Made by a program: the position numbers and the translations under genes. Below the pieces are notes generated by a model that ran no database searches, was not told where the DNA came from, and saw only the letters and a list, made by a program, of their open reading frames with translations. A stretch of 58,795 bases of DNA. Origin: Chara braunii (taxonomy: Eukaryota > Streptophyta > Charophyceae > Charales > Characeae). The DNA is taken from the NCBI GenBank assembly GCA_003427395.1, contig BFEA01000088.1, forward strand, positions 3,558,966-3,617,760, read 5' to 3'. This document shows, one piece after another, positions 1 to 10,170 of the stretch (within the stretch, counting starts at the first letter, position 1; each line of letters opens with the position of its first letter).

Positions 1-3000
1 CAGATTGATTAATGATTGGGAGTCGCCTAATTATTGGTGGAATATCGTCTGAAAATTAACTGTACTCCACTAGCGGCGTTAGGCTCCAAGCCGTTTGTCG
101 CTGAGTCTGGTCACTGAGTATCCGAGTCAGACTTCTGACCATCTAGGTCTGGCTTCTGATTACCCGAGTCGGACTTTCAGATTGCCTGAGTCGAGTCTCT
201 GACTGTCGCAGATATCAGGAGCACGTGGAGGATACTCTCTACACAGAAATTTGGTAGTTTTCGGGGGAATGATTCAGGCCCTACAGAGCTCGAGCGAGCT
301 CTGTTCTGGCTTGTTCCACAGTTTCTAAGGAGGAACTGATGCTATGCAGTTTATCGTCATGCCTGTAGAAATAGGTTACATACTCAATGTACATCTCCCC
401 GGTCACCTTTTGAACTGCATGCTCATGCTGAACTACTCTATGCACTTCCATGTCTCGGCAGGCTTCTGTCTCCCATCCTTCTCTTTTGTCCCTGTTTAGT
501 CTGCTCTTTACCACTAGGACCTCCTCTTCCTTCATGATTCCCCGTACTAAGAGATTAGACCACGGACCGTCTAACATACTGACAAGCTAAAGATTTCACA
601 CCCCGAACAAAAATGTAATTTCTCTTGTTGGGGTCGTACAAGTCAGCACAGTTTTCCGACTTCAGAGACACCTCTCGTGTTGTTTCCGTCAATCAAGACC
701 CCAACTGTNGGTAGACTTCAAATTGGGCCTAGCCCGGACGGGTTCTTGTGTTTGCAGAGGATAGGTAGTTTTCCTGACTCATGCCACTTTAACCACTGTG
801 GCCCCTGGGCGGTCGTCTAGTTTCTGCCTCAGACAACAATCTACCAATCATAGCTATAGAGGGTTCACAGCAGTTGACCCATAATCAAAGGTGACCATGT
901 TCTACTGCTAAGTCATGGTCCGTCTGGCTATTGCTGGTTTAGGCCAAAGACTAGCTGCCACCTTTCCCTACCAGTCCTCGTTAAAGACTGTCTTACTCAT
1001 GCGGTTAGCAGAACGGCCCGTTAGGTTATGAGGNTTTCCAGCATCATGTATTGGCTGGTGGTCGATCTACCCCGCAACAAGTAAACATCTCAGGCGGACA
1101 AAGTCTATACCATGAGATTCAAGAGCAGTGTACCAGACTTTTAGATGAAGGAGTGAGAATTCCCACACAGCAGTACTCAGCATCCCCAAAATAGGAGGTT
1201 TCGCTAGAAAGGGGATATTGTCGCTAGTAGTTGTGAGCTTCATCCGACTTTGAACAGTGGCACACGGCGCTCTTGTCAACAGTGCGTGAAAAATTTAACC
1301 TGATTGGCCCCCTTTGAAATCTCTTTTACATAAGCACCNCGTTTTCTCGTTATCTACAAGGACGGCCCAGAGTGTAAGTGATCTTCCAGACCTTACTCAC
1401 GCCCTGAGAACTTTTCGCTTACCAGAATTCACAATACAACCACATGCAGGATTGGAAAAGGCTCAAGCGGATAATGCATGGGATACAGATTGGTGACCAC
1501 GGTGCAGGTCCATGGCGAGTAGCCACACAAGCATCTCATCATTCCCCCGATTTGGGCAACGAACCGGTTCAGAATCCCCCGAGGCTAGCCATAAATCATA
1601 CCCCTTAAAAAAAAGAAGCAACAAGAATTGTTTTGTTGAGCGATCAGTAACTGACTGAGTTTGAGAACAATTTCTGACAGCTTGTCAATTTCATTACCAC
1701 CTTTTAAGTATAAGCATCATAGGAGATATACAAAGCACTAACCCAATCCATAGCCTTGGGCCTCATCTTTGATCAGTCTCCATCAACGAGGTATTTTACC
1801 AAAAGATAAACCACCGTCCTCATTAGCTTTTGGTTGCCCATCAAAAGTAAGAAACCAAAAGAAATATCAAAGAATATGGGCGGCTCATCTATTCGCACAA
1901 CCCATAGTTCTCACTCGCATTTATGTCCGCTACACATTCTACACTACCAGTCTTTACATCCCGAGGCGTTTACCTGAAAGTCCATAGGCGTGTGCTCATT
2001 TGGCACTCCACGGCCGAGGTTTGCACAGCAGGCTAGGCCACTCGACGAGCACACGAGCAGTACCCTATTCATACACAACAGGAAAAAAAAGGAACACCCT
2101 TAACTCAGCAAAACCAAGGAGCTTCGCACGGACGACACTACTCTAGCCCACGCGAAACGCCTCGAGGGTGGAGATCCGACTTTCTTCCCCAAGAAGCGTA
2201 GTGATGGTGACCGGTTAGCTTGTCCTACCTCTTCTCTTCACAAGCGAGTCAAATTAACACACGCGGACTGAGNCGACTGAGTCTATGGGCCTGATGACGT
2301 CACCCCAAGCGTGACTCGCGCCGCTCGTCACAAGAAGCGACTCCCCTGCCTGAAGTCGCAAGTCTCTTGTAGGAGAGAGGCGAATCACTTGAACCTTTTC
2401 ACAGGATCCCATAAACCTCGCACGCCCAACGACCAACACTCGTAATTAGGTGTGTATTCAGGATGGCAGAGTCGTTGCAGACATGCAAATGTGAAGCTCT
2501 CGACAGAGGAAACGTCAACAGAAAAAGTGCAGGTCCCATCTGCGACATCGGCAAAAAAAAAAACCACCAATTACTTTTCTTACCCGGAGCGTGCCTTTCA
2601 CGAACTTCCCCCTCTCTTGGCGTGACCGTTCAAAGCTGACATTGACAATAATTTTCGCTTATCCTGTTATCCCTCGTAATGCCTCTGCTTACACGGCAGA
2701 GGCAACCAATCACGCTTACCCCCGCGCACGGGCTTGATGTCGTGCTAGGCCGAGATGATCATACAAAGATTTGGCTTTGTCCCCGACAGGCCATGCTAGC
2801 ATTCTCTCTTCTCCTCCCCTGATCGGGACCACTTAGCACCCCTAAGTCACGCTTGTCGCGAACCCTCGCGACTGCACTGGAACCGACTCACTGACTTTAC
2901 ACCGACCAGCTTGTGACTGCAGCCCACCCACAAGAGAAGGGCAAACGGTCAGCGTCCAAGATAGCAGAGGACTCGCGGTTGGCTCGCGGCAAGCAGTTCT

Positions 3001-3495
3001 GGTGGCGACCTCCGCTATAGTCACTACTCATCTTATTCTGACAGGGTCTCTCCCCCTTGCCTTTTCCATCACTGCAATAGGAGTGAGAAAAGTCGTGCGC
3101 GCATCCTAACAGCTGTTCAAATCAGTCACGCTCCGCCAAAACTTATCCTGTTCCACTCATCCAGTCTCTCCCTTCACAGTCCGCCCTCTCATGTTTTGCT
3201 CTCGCCTCTTTTTCCTCCCCACGGATCCTCACGTGCCTTCCTTCTTTCACACGTGTCTCTTGTCCCAACGCGAAGGCTCACTGTGATTCATCGGGCACAG
3301 AACAAATTGCGAGTGAGCCGAGAGACCTTGGTTGACATCAACTGCGTCTCGCTCGACCGTGTGTCCCGCTCATCCGCGTAGTCTTTTCCCTTTTGTTGAC
3401 TTCCCCTTGCTCTCCGATTTTTACACGTCCCCCGACTCTCTCTTCTTGGCGCTCCCAATGTTAGACGAGTATTCCGCACCTATGCCAGTACACTG

Positions 3496-3497
<2 letters not shown>
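1..3497. other. Unrecognised sequence, no supported gene
   Basis: I find no convincing gene, RNA or mobile-element signature here. Open frames are short, overlap on both strands and lack recognisable motifs. The first 250 bases hold a loosely repeated phrase (variants of 'gagtcagacttctgac' and 'gagtcggactttcagattg' near 120-205), which suggests a short degenerate tandem repeat. Single ambiguous bases occur near 710, 1034, 1339 and 2273. The stretch is probably decayed repeat DNA, which is inference. Confidence 0.5.
281..577 (-). CDS. Hypothetical 98-aa ORF
   Basis: This reverse-strand frame starts at ATG 575-577 and runs 98 residues. Its composition is protein-like: charged, with a central segment rich in V, H and E and the phrase EYVTYFYRHDDKLHS. 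I recognise no domain, signal peptide or membrane segment. No neighbouring ORF, promoter or splice signal supports it. It could be an exon or a fragment of an old repeat. Confidence is low. Confidence 0.15.
   Translation of the reverse strand: MLDGPWSNLLVRGIMKEEEVLVVKSRLNRDKREGWETEACRDMEVHRVVQHEHAVQKVTGEMYIEYVTYFYRHDDKLHSISSSLETVEQARTELARAL

Positions 3498-3544
<47 letters not shown>
3498..3544. repeat. (CT)n microsatellite
   Basis: A run of about 23 CT dinucleotides. It creates a meaningless serine/leucine run in the overlapping frames. Confidence 0.95.
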
Positions 3545-3547
<3 letters not shown>

Positions 3548-3567
3548 TGCTCTCAGGCCTGTCTTTT

Positions 3568-4065
3568 TCACTTGCTCGGTTTCTTACCCGCCTCGCGGCC
3601 TCTGGGCGTCAGCTGTCGTGAGCTAGCCTCAGGCCCTTTCTCCACCGGCTCCGCAGTTCGGTGGTGCTTTCGGATCTCCTCGGGTCTGTTCCAGGACCTG
3701 AGGTCCGTCTCTCGGTCCGGCTTGCTCATTTCACTCTCCCCGCCTGAGTCTCTCTCGTTGTTCTGCTCCTCCCTTGTCCCGGTCCCGGTTGATGACTTGG
3801 TCTCGTGGTAGATGACCGTCACTCTCAGGCCCACAGTCACTCCGTCTCTTCTGCACCTTCGCTCCGCCCTGTCGCGCGCTTCGGAAATGGCAGCAGCTCG
3901 CATCTCCTCCTCTCTCCCCCCTTCAATGCAGACTTTCAGGCGGACTACCTCTCCCCCATCATAGTTCAGGGCCGTCGTAATCTGAGGGTCTTCCCCCGAT
4001 ACTGGAACCCAGCGCACTGTATGCCACCAACACCCCGGCCTATACCCGTGTAGTGCCATTGCCAC
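3568..4065 (-). CDS. Coding-like hypothetical ORF, 165 aa
   Basis: This reverse-strand frame starts at ATG 4063-4065. The first half is mixed hydrophobic and charged with phrases such as WWHTVRWVPVSGEDP and GEVVRLKVCIEGG. The second half is very hydrophilic and R/E/S-rich (residues ~55-165). Just upstream on the same strand, in another frame, a coding-like phrase (KWIPLCERLEIKFSAILSG) runs up to the ATG, so the true frame may extend upstream across a frameshift. I recognise no family. It could be a retroelement or host pseudogene remnant. The C-terminal low complexity could also be chance on GC-rich DNA. Confidence 0.25.
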   Translation of the reverse strand: MAMALHGYRPGCWWHTVRWVPVSGEDPQITTALNYDGGEVVRLKVCIEGGREEEMRAAAISEARDRAERRCRRDGVTVGLRVTVIYHETKSSTGTGTREEQNNERDSGGESEMSKPDRETDLRSWNRPEEIRKHHRTAEPVEKGPEASSRQLTPRGREAGKKPSK

Positions 4066-5865
4066 TCAGGATAGCCGAGAACTTAATCTCCAGGCGCTCG
4101 CAGAGAGGTATCCACTTACAGGCCCCGAAGATCCGCCCTCTCTCTTGTCTCAGGCCCGCAGCGCTAGTGCAGAGGAAACACCCTGCGACAGAAAGTACTC
4201 GGCAACTAGTGTGCGTACAGCTAAACTCTCCTCCCCCTTTACTTTTTTTATAGGCCGTAACTCTACGTACTAAAGGAAGAGACCAACTCTAGCCCTTTCT
4301 GAATTCTCCTTCATATTAGCAGTTTTAATATTTCGAAAAAGAAAAGCAAAGCAAAACTAAATAATTCAAAAACGAAAACTCAACGGTCGAGGTACGGTCC
4401 GAAACTACTATGCGGCTGCAGAGTCACTAATCCTCATGACGGGACGACGACCCAATCCGGTATCCCATAATGAAATACTGACAAGCATCTTCCTTCCCTC
4501 AAAACACAAGCGTCGTCCTATGCCTGACGGGTACTCGTGTCCGATGGCAAGGAGGGGGTTTATGACCCCTTGTAGGGGGTGATATTCCTCCTACCAATGC
4601 GGTCGCGGGTCGCCCTCCCTTTTGGGGCCTTACCGCGCGGTGTCAGATCGAAGCGCAACCCCAGACTATACGTGAGATCGGCCTACTTAGGCCACGAAAG
4701 AATGGTTCGAAATCCAAACCGTTGGCTTCCCGCAAAAGGACAGGCCAACAACCAGAACTCAAAATTAGAGAACTAAATAATAATAATAATAAAAATAAAA
4801 TAATGATAATGACCACAGAAAAAAAAAAAAGAAAAAAAAAAGGAAAAGGGAAAGACTGCGTCCCAAGAATCTCTTCGTGCATCAGCCTCATCTGAACCGT
4901 ACCCTGAGCTCACACACGAGTCTGAGATTCCATTTTCCTTCTTTTCCTATTTCTTTTCTTTTCTTTCTTTTTCTTTCGTTCTCACTGTACCTGCCTCTTA
5001 ACCAAGCCATCGGGGTCCGCGCGGTTCGGACAAGCAGGCCTGATACAAATGATATACAAAGGATCAGTAAACTCAGGCCATAAGACCGCAGCTACGGTCC
5101 GAAACTCGAATCGGCGTCCCCTTTTTCCTACGAAGTGACAGACCGACAGACGGAAAGCTGAAAAGAGGGAATTTTAGGGGTAATAATAATAATAATGATT
5201 ATGATGACGGCAATCCAGAATCGGAAAGGAAACTATAGCATCACAGCAACCTGAGGTCACCAGACTTCCACACGCCAGGGAAAACGAGTTCTAAACTTGA
5301 CGTTTTACTCTTCTGTCTCTCTTTCCGTTCCCCGACAGCGACTTCTACCCCTTGCACCTAACCCATAACTTGGCAACAGGGCACTCGGCGCATAGCAGAA
5401 AAGACTGCGCCAACCCTTTTGCCTTTGCGTCCCAGGATAGACCCGGCGGCTACCACGGTTAAAGGCCGGTTGTGCTCTGCTGTATAGCAGAGCGCCGAGC
5501 CTGTGTGGACCAAAGGAAGGTCATGTGACGCACCCTTTTGTTAAGGGCAACTTCACGGGAACCGGTCCGCGCCGAGGTACAACCTAGATATTAGAAATAG
5601 CAGAGGTCCAAGACACTTCCACAGGTCGGAGCATCAGAGCAAGGACTGGTACTAAGCAGGGATTTGGTACACAGAGGAGGGTCGGGATACTGTGCCCTCC
5701 GACAGCGCGACGTTTATCTGACCTCCGGAACCAAAAGTTATGGGATGGTTGCGGAAGGGATTAGGATCTGCGCGTTTGTTCGTTGGTGTCGTTTTGTCCG
5801 CGTGCGTGTGAGCGTGTGTGTTTGTGTCCTATGTGTTAAAGTGGTGTGCGCGTGGTGTGAAGAGT
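4066..5865. other. Unrecognised sequence with A-rich and TAA-rich tracts
   Basis: There is no supported gene. The stretch holds a TAA/A-rich patch (about 4775-4850), T/C-rich runs (4930-4980), a short TAA/TGA run near 5181-5200 and GC-rich unique-looking sequence. The TG-rich segment before 5865 resembles the sequence leading into the second leader copy near 17.2 kb, so the repeat may begin a little earlier than annotated. Confidence 0.45.
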
Positions 5866-6275
5866 ACGTCCTAGTCGACCGACGACGGGCCGCGCTTGGG
5901 ACTTCAGCCCCCCCAAGATGACGGTTCGCGTGCGGGTTCAATAGAGGCGTATTACCGCACGTACCCCCTTTGCTACAGCGAACGGGAAACGCCCTCGGCT
6001 GGTTCACCTCTGCGATCGCAGCTGATTAGCTTTCGTACCGTGGACTGGTAGCTCGGCGGGGATATGCCCACCGATGGGAGGTGACAGCTCCCGTAAGGTG
6101 GAGGTAAGTTGTGCCTCGCGTAGGCCCTATCCTGTCGTCGGGGCTCGCGAGAGGTATGGCTGGCGCACTCGGCCGGAGCGGCCTAAGGAAGCTCCATCGG
6201 CGTGTTCGTGACGAGATTGGTCCAACTCCTGCGTGACGAGGCCGAGAGGGTCCCGCGCTGCCACGTGCGGTGCCG
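5866..6275 (+). repeat. Retroelement leader/LTR-type repeat, copy 1
   Basis: This block has a clear second copy at 17226-17612 in the same orientation. Shared landmarks in the same order are CCTAGTCGACCGACGACG, GCTACAGCGAACG, CGCCCTCGGCTGG, TAGCTCGGCGGG, GGTGACAGCTCCCG, GCTGGCGCACTCGGCCG and CGGCCGAGAGGGTCCC. It lies immediately upstream of the gag remnant starting at 6570, so it is probably the 3' part of an LTR or the untranslated leader of that element. I found no LTR terminus or primer binding site that fixes the boundary. Confidence 0.55.
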
Positions 6276-6569
6276 GACTGATGCGCGCGATAGGTGGCGC
6301 CGTTGCTGGGGATAACGGAAGCCTACCGTTGTCCCTGGTGGAACGACATTGTGCGGTGTGTATTTGATTGACTGTATGATTGTCTATGTAAGAGGGAGCC
6401 TGTGGTGGTAGCGTTTTTGTTGGCTAAATCGGATTAGGAGGCCGGCTACGAGGATAGGATAGATAGGACTAAGGGTTGGTAAGGATGGTGTGATTTTAAG
6501 CGAGTGTTGAATGAGGTGTTGTTCCTCCCTTCTTAAACAGGAAGCCTTCAAGGTAAAAAGTCGGTCAAG

Positions 6570-8850
6570 ATGCCGAACGACGATGCGGTTGTGGGTGCGG
6601 CCATGATATCAATTGACGACTTGGCCGAGGCCTTGGACCGGTGAGATCAGGCCCATGGTTACGTCCCGAAGGTTGAGACCTTCCTGTTCGAAGGGGAACG
6701 GGTCTCAGACTGGTTTGAGAAGGTTGAGCAGGCAATGGTTGGGGTGCGGACCCGATAAGGTTTCAGTGCATACTCAAGTACGTACATCATGCTCTGCACG
6801 ACGAGGTTAAGAAGATTATAGGGGCAGCAAATGGAGGATGGTCCAGGTTCAAGGATGGAATGATAAGGAAGTATCGCTTAGGCGATGGGCTTCTAATGCC
6901 GGCGGATTTGGAGGCTGTAAATAGGGATAATTATACTACCGTGGGGACCCTAGCTGATGACTTTAAGAATAAGGCGAGGAAAGTCCCAGGGATTTCTGAG
7001 GAGGAGCAGTGCGCTATCTTTCTTGGGCTCTTTAAGTCCTCGGAAGCGGCGGAACTCACCAGCAAAGGAGGGGTGGGTGAAAAGCTGACCTGGGCAACTA
7101 TTGATAGAGGGGTGAAGGAAGGGGACCTCGACGAGGTCCATCAGTATCAGATGCGCCTCCATAGGAAAAAGAGAAAGGAAAGGGATGCCGGGACCACGGT
7201 AAACCAAGATATGAAGAGGGCCATGGCCGACCTGTTGACTGAATTAGGAATTACGAAGGAGCAAGTGGCCCAGAAAAAGGGGGTAACCATAGTCCAAAGT
7301 CGAGGGAAAGAAGCCGTAACTGAGGAGGCTGGCCAAGAGGACTATGGGAAGGAGGAGACGGGGTCTCAGACCCTTACCAAAGCCCAGCGTAAGCAGCAAA
7401 ACCTGTTGCAAGGTGGGCAAGGTTCAGGGAAGGGGCAGGCCCCACAAGCTGGCGTGGTGCCACCGGCCGCTGTAGTGAGCCCCTCGGCGGCAGCAGGGCC
7501 CTCTGTGACGGCACCGCCAGTGTCGTATGGACAATGGCCGCCTTTTATCCCTATGGCGCCCTGGCCCATGTGTAGTCCCTACCCTTCGTGGGGAGGGAGT
7601 CAGGTGCCCTCAGGGGCAGTGGTGCCATACCCAGGCCCACCAGCGAGTATGGGGCCGCCAAGTTATCCGGCAGCCCAAGGCCAGGTGGAGGCCCAACCTC
7701 TGCCCTCGCAGCAAGCGTCACAGGCCAGTGTGGCTGGAGGAGGAGGCCAGGGGCAGGCTACGCAGGGAGGGGGCCAAGGACAAGGCGGGCAGGGAGGAGG
7801 TGGAAAGGGCCAAGGCGGACGAGGCGGTGGCGGCCGCGGACAAGGACGCAATGGAGGACGCGTTGGAGGGTGGAATAATCAAGGAGGGCAGAATCAAGGC
7901 GGCGGTTAGGGATATAGGAGGCCCCACTTCGACTGGCGGAGCGCCACTTGCTGACATTGCGGTGTTGAGGGCCATACCATACGCTTTTGCCAACAACGGC
8001 GGGATGATGAGTTGGCGGGTTGATCTCCTCGTGCATGGACGGAGATATATATGACAAGTGGGGGAAGTACATTGACCCTCGGATTCAGGGAGGGGTCAGG
8101 CAAGAGGCCCTTAGGCGAGCGGCGGCGGGACCACCGGCAGCCTCGACGATGTTTAGGTTGTGGTAGGAAAGGGAGGATCCGGTTGTAAGGGTCGAAGAGG
8201 TAGTGGATGAGAGCGAGGACGTGACTCAGCAGTTAAAGGCGGGGACGATAAAGGAAGAGCCGATAGTCGTCGAATCAGACGACGAGGAAGTGGAGGTGGT
8301 AGGAGAATCAGCCTCGACTATTTTGGAAAGGATGGAGGACCTGCTTGGAAAGATGGGCAGGTATCAACGAAGGCTAAAGGCGATGTGCGACGAGGCTCGG
8401 TAATGGAGGGCGAGCATCCTTGGGGTAATGCTCTATGAGTCTAGCCCAGAGACTCCATCAGGACAACAAGGGTATCCAGGGGTGGCGACTGCTGGGTCAG
8501 GACCTAGGTCAAGGATGACCTTTAGACCCCCCACGTCACACGGAAGGGTGCCACAGGCCGCGCAGACCAGGAGCCAGGGTAAGGCTACCGCTGGCCAATG
8601 GCCCAGTCAGGCGCCTAGTCGAGCACCTCCTCGAAGGGACCCTGAGCCTGAACGAAGGAAAGAAGTGGTGGAGGTTCAGGAGGAGGATGAGGAGGAGGAT
8701 GACGAGGAGGACGAGAGGCTCCGTCAGGAGGAAGACCGACGAGCGGAGCAAAGGGCCAAGAAGAGGGGCCCAGGAGGAGGTCGAACCGAGCCTGCGCGAC
8801 AGTGTGCCAAAACGCAAGAAATATGCGGTTCGAATGGAAGAAGGGTTTGA
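6570..8850 (+). pseudogene. gag pseudogene with premature stops and frameshifts
   Basis: ATG 6570 opens a frame (MPNDDAVVGAAMISIDDLAE) that hits TGA at 6642-6644. The coding signal continues past it (AHGYVPKVETFLFEGERVSD), shifts frame near 6750 and joins the long 6860-7909 frame. A TAG ends that frame at 7907-7909, and a CCHC zinc knuckle in the same frame (7949-7990) carries an in-frame TGA at 7952-7954. A frameshift near 8030 leads to the IYDKWG/IDP segment. A TAG (~8164) and a TAA at 8401-8403 interrupt an acidic, E/D-rich region that runs to 8850. Gag would coat element RNA and the knuckle would bind nucleic acid. This copy cannot make it whole. Confidence 0.65.
6860..7909 (+). CDS. gag-like central ORF, 349 aa
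   Basis: This is the longest intact piece of the broken gag. Residues ~1-110 are a mixed helical, capsid-like region (LADDFKNKARKVPGISEEEQ, IFLGLFKSSEAAELTSKGG). Residues ~180-290 are Pro/Gln/Gly/Ala-rich. Residues ~290-349 are an RGG/GQGG-rich tail typical of nucleic-acid-binding gag linkers. The zinc knuckle expected next lies in the same frame beyond the TAG at 7907-7909. The ATG at 6860 is internal to the ancestral gag, because coding signal is visible upstream. Several GC-rich overlapping frames over 7527-8072 are shadows. Confidence 0.6.
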   Translation: MIRKYRLGDGLLMPADLEAVNRDNYTTVGTLADDFKNKARKVPGISEEEQCAIFLGLFKSSEAAELTSKGGVGEKLTWATIDRGVKEGDLDEVHQYQMRLHRKKRKERDAGTTVNQDMKRAMADLLTELGITKEQVAQKKGVTIVQSRGKEAVTEEAGQEDYGKEETGSQTLTKAQRKQQNLLQGGQGSGKGQAPQAGVVPPAAVVSPSAAAGPSVTAPPVSYGQWPPFIPMAPWPMCSPYPSWGGSQVPSGAVVPYPGPPASMGPPSYPAAQGQVEAQPLPSQQASQASVAGGGGQGQATQGGGQGQGGQGGGGKGQGGRGGGGRGQGRNGGRVGGWNNQGGQNQGGG

Positions 8851-9568
8851 TGTGGAAAGGATGGTAGACAGACTGTTGGAAGGTCATAATGACCTGATGA
8901 ATCTAAAGGATATCCTAGCATCCGCCCCAAAGTTGCGCGATAGCTTGAAGGGCCGACTTTCAAGAAGGTTGGTGCCCTATGTCCATCTGAGCACAATCCT
9001 GCCAAGTGAGATAGAGTGGACAGAGGTAGGGACGAGGATGGATTGGAAGTGTGTGGCGTGCGGGTTGGTGGATTTAAAGATGAGAGACCAACCAAGTATT
9101 GCAATGGTGGACACGGGCGCCGAGATGAATATCATCCGGGAGCGGGATGCGACCGTGATGGGATTGGAGGTTGACCATTCGGACCATGGGGTGCTACATG
9201 GTGCCAACTGCAAGGCTGTCTTCTGTGGCACCGCGTCCAACGTGATAGTGGAGATTGGGAAGGTTAGGGCGCGGGCGTGCTTCTTCGTCATGCCTGATGT
9301 CGATCACCCCATTCTCCTAGGGAGGTCGTTCCTCTGTAGGACGGAGGCTTTAGTCTTCAACAAGCATGATGAGACGATGATTTTGGCCCTGTCAGACCCG
9401 GCCTGTGGCAACTATGAGATCATTAGTTGCCGGGACACCGGACCAAGAAGTGGGAGGAACAGGCTAAACCTCGGTTCCTTCACTTATGAGGAGCCAGAGT
9501 ATGAACGGCGGAGGCTCCGAGAGGGTTTCGAGGAGGAAGAGACGCTCGAGGTACTGTCGAGAGCCTAA
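8687..9568 (+). CDS. Retropepsin-type aspartic protease domain
   Basis: The catalytic motif V-D-T-G-A-E lies at about residues 141-146 (Asp codon 9110-9112). It is followed ~65 residues later by the hydrophobic flap-end motif PILLGRSFL, as in LTR-element proteases (D-T/S-G-A/S ... I-L-G). The family dimerises and cleaves Gag-Pol. The first ~35 residues of the listed frame are a shadow of the acidic gag tail. The real signal enters this frame near 8790 (RDSVPKRKKYAVRMEEGFDVE), implying a frameshift there. The domain itself is uninterrupted. The frame ends at TAA 9566-9568, close before the next ORF. Confidence 0.7.
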   Translation: MRRRMTRRTRGSVRRKTDERSKGPRRGAQEEVEPSLRDSVPKRKKYAVRMEEGFDVERMVDRLLEGHNDLMNLKDILASAPKLRDSLKGRLSRRLVPYVHLSTILPSEIEWTEVGTRMDWKCVACGLVDLKMRDQPSIAMVDTGAEMNIIRERDATVMGLEVDHSDHGVLHGANCKAVFCGTASNVIVEIGKVRARACFFVMPDVDHPILLGRSFLCRTEALVFNKHDETMILALSDPACGNYEIISCRDTGPRSGRNRLNLGSFTYEEPEYERRRLREGFEEEETLEVLSRA

Positions 9569-9573
9569 GGGAT

Positions 9574-10170
9574 GTGAACAAGGCAATGGAGATGGTGGCA
9601 GCGTACGATATGGCAGATTCTGAGGCAATAAAGGCCTTGAGAGAGCAGGTCTTGGAAAACCCTCAGATAGGGGAGGTGGAGTTAGTATATCGGCTTCCAG
9701 GAGGGGGGGGAGGCCCTGCGATGGCCCAGGCCCGAACGACAAGTCGGCCTTTTTTAGGGGAGGGCTTAAGCAGGGTTCCCAAAGGCGGTACAAGACTCAA
9801 GACTATAGACAAGAAGTGCTGCCCAGTTCCCGTACTCGTCACAGAGGATGAAGAGGCTTATTACGAGCGGGAACGAGGGTTGATACGGCGAATGCGAGAA
9901 CGTGCGCGGGATGGGTCATGCCGTATCAATGATGAGAATGAAGAGAAGCTGATAATTGGGGAACCTGATTTCCTTTTAAGAGAAGAGGCGGAGGACAGAC
10001 GGGGAAAACAACATAACTCGCCCGTTTCTCAACGAAAACGGGCGAGTGAAGGTGCAAACTGGGGGTTCTGGCAAGCTGCGGATAGAATGGTCACGACGGA
10101 TTTTGTATTAAGACCACGATTTCAGCGCTATGGGGGTCGGGGGTTGCGCGACCACTTCGGGGAGAGTTAG
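9574..10170 (+). CDS. Charged pol-linker-like ORF, 198 aa
   Basis: This frame starts just after the protease stop. It is rich in E, R and K, with a GGGGG run (~residue 45), CCPVPVLVTEDEE and a terminal phrase RPRFQRYGGRGLRDHFG. I recognise no enzymatic motif. Its position after protease, where pol should continue, suggests the linker between protease and reverse transcriptase of this lineage. The element is cut off after it. It is unlikely to be an independent gene. Confidence 0.4.
   Translation: MNKAMEMVAAYDMADSEAIKALREQVLENPQIGEVELVYRLPGGGGGPAMAQARTTSRPFLGEGLSRVPKGGTRLKTIDKKCCPVPVLVTEDEEAYYERERGLIRRMRERARDGSCRINDENEEKLIIGEPDFLLREEAEDRRGKQHNSPVSQRKRASEGANWGFWQAADRMVTTDFVLRPRFQRYGGRGLRDHFGES

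Larger units (their letters stand above)
6570..10170 (+). mobile_element. Decayed LTR retrotransposon, gag-protease part
   Basis: Consecutive plus-strand reading frames spell a gag (6570-8850, broken), a retropepsin-type protease (8687-9568) and a further charged domain (9574-10170). No reverse transcriptase, RNase H or integrase is recognisable after 10170, and no 3' LTR was found, so the element is truncated. The gag style, with a G/Q-rich tail and an IYDKWG...IDP segment after the zinc knuckle, differs from the 45.8-kb element, so this is a second retroelement lineage. Stops and frameshifts show it is inactive. Confidence 0.75.

Noticed and set aside
5738-6007. Reverse-strand 89-aa ORF with a counterpart at 17144-17569
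   Set aside because: The similarity reflects the duplicated leader repeat. The frames differ in length and shift, and have no coding features.
7527-8072. Several GC-rich ORFs on both strands (96-175 aa)
   Set aside because: They are shadows of the G/Q-rich gag tail, with low-complexity R/P/G composition.
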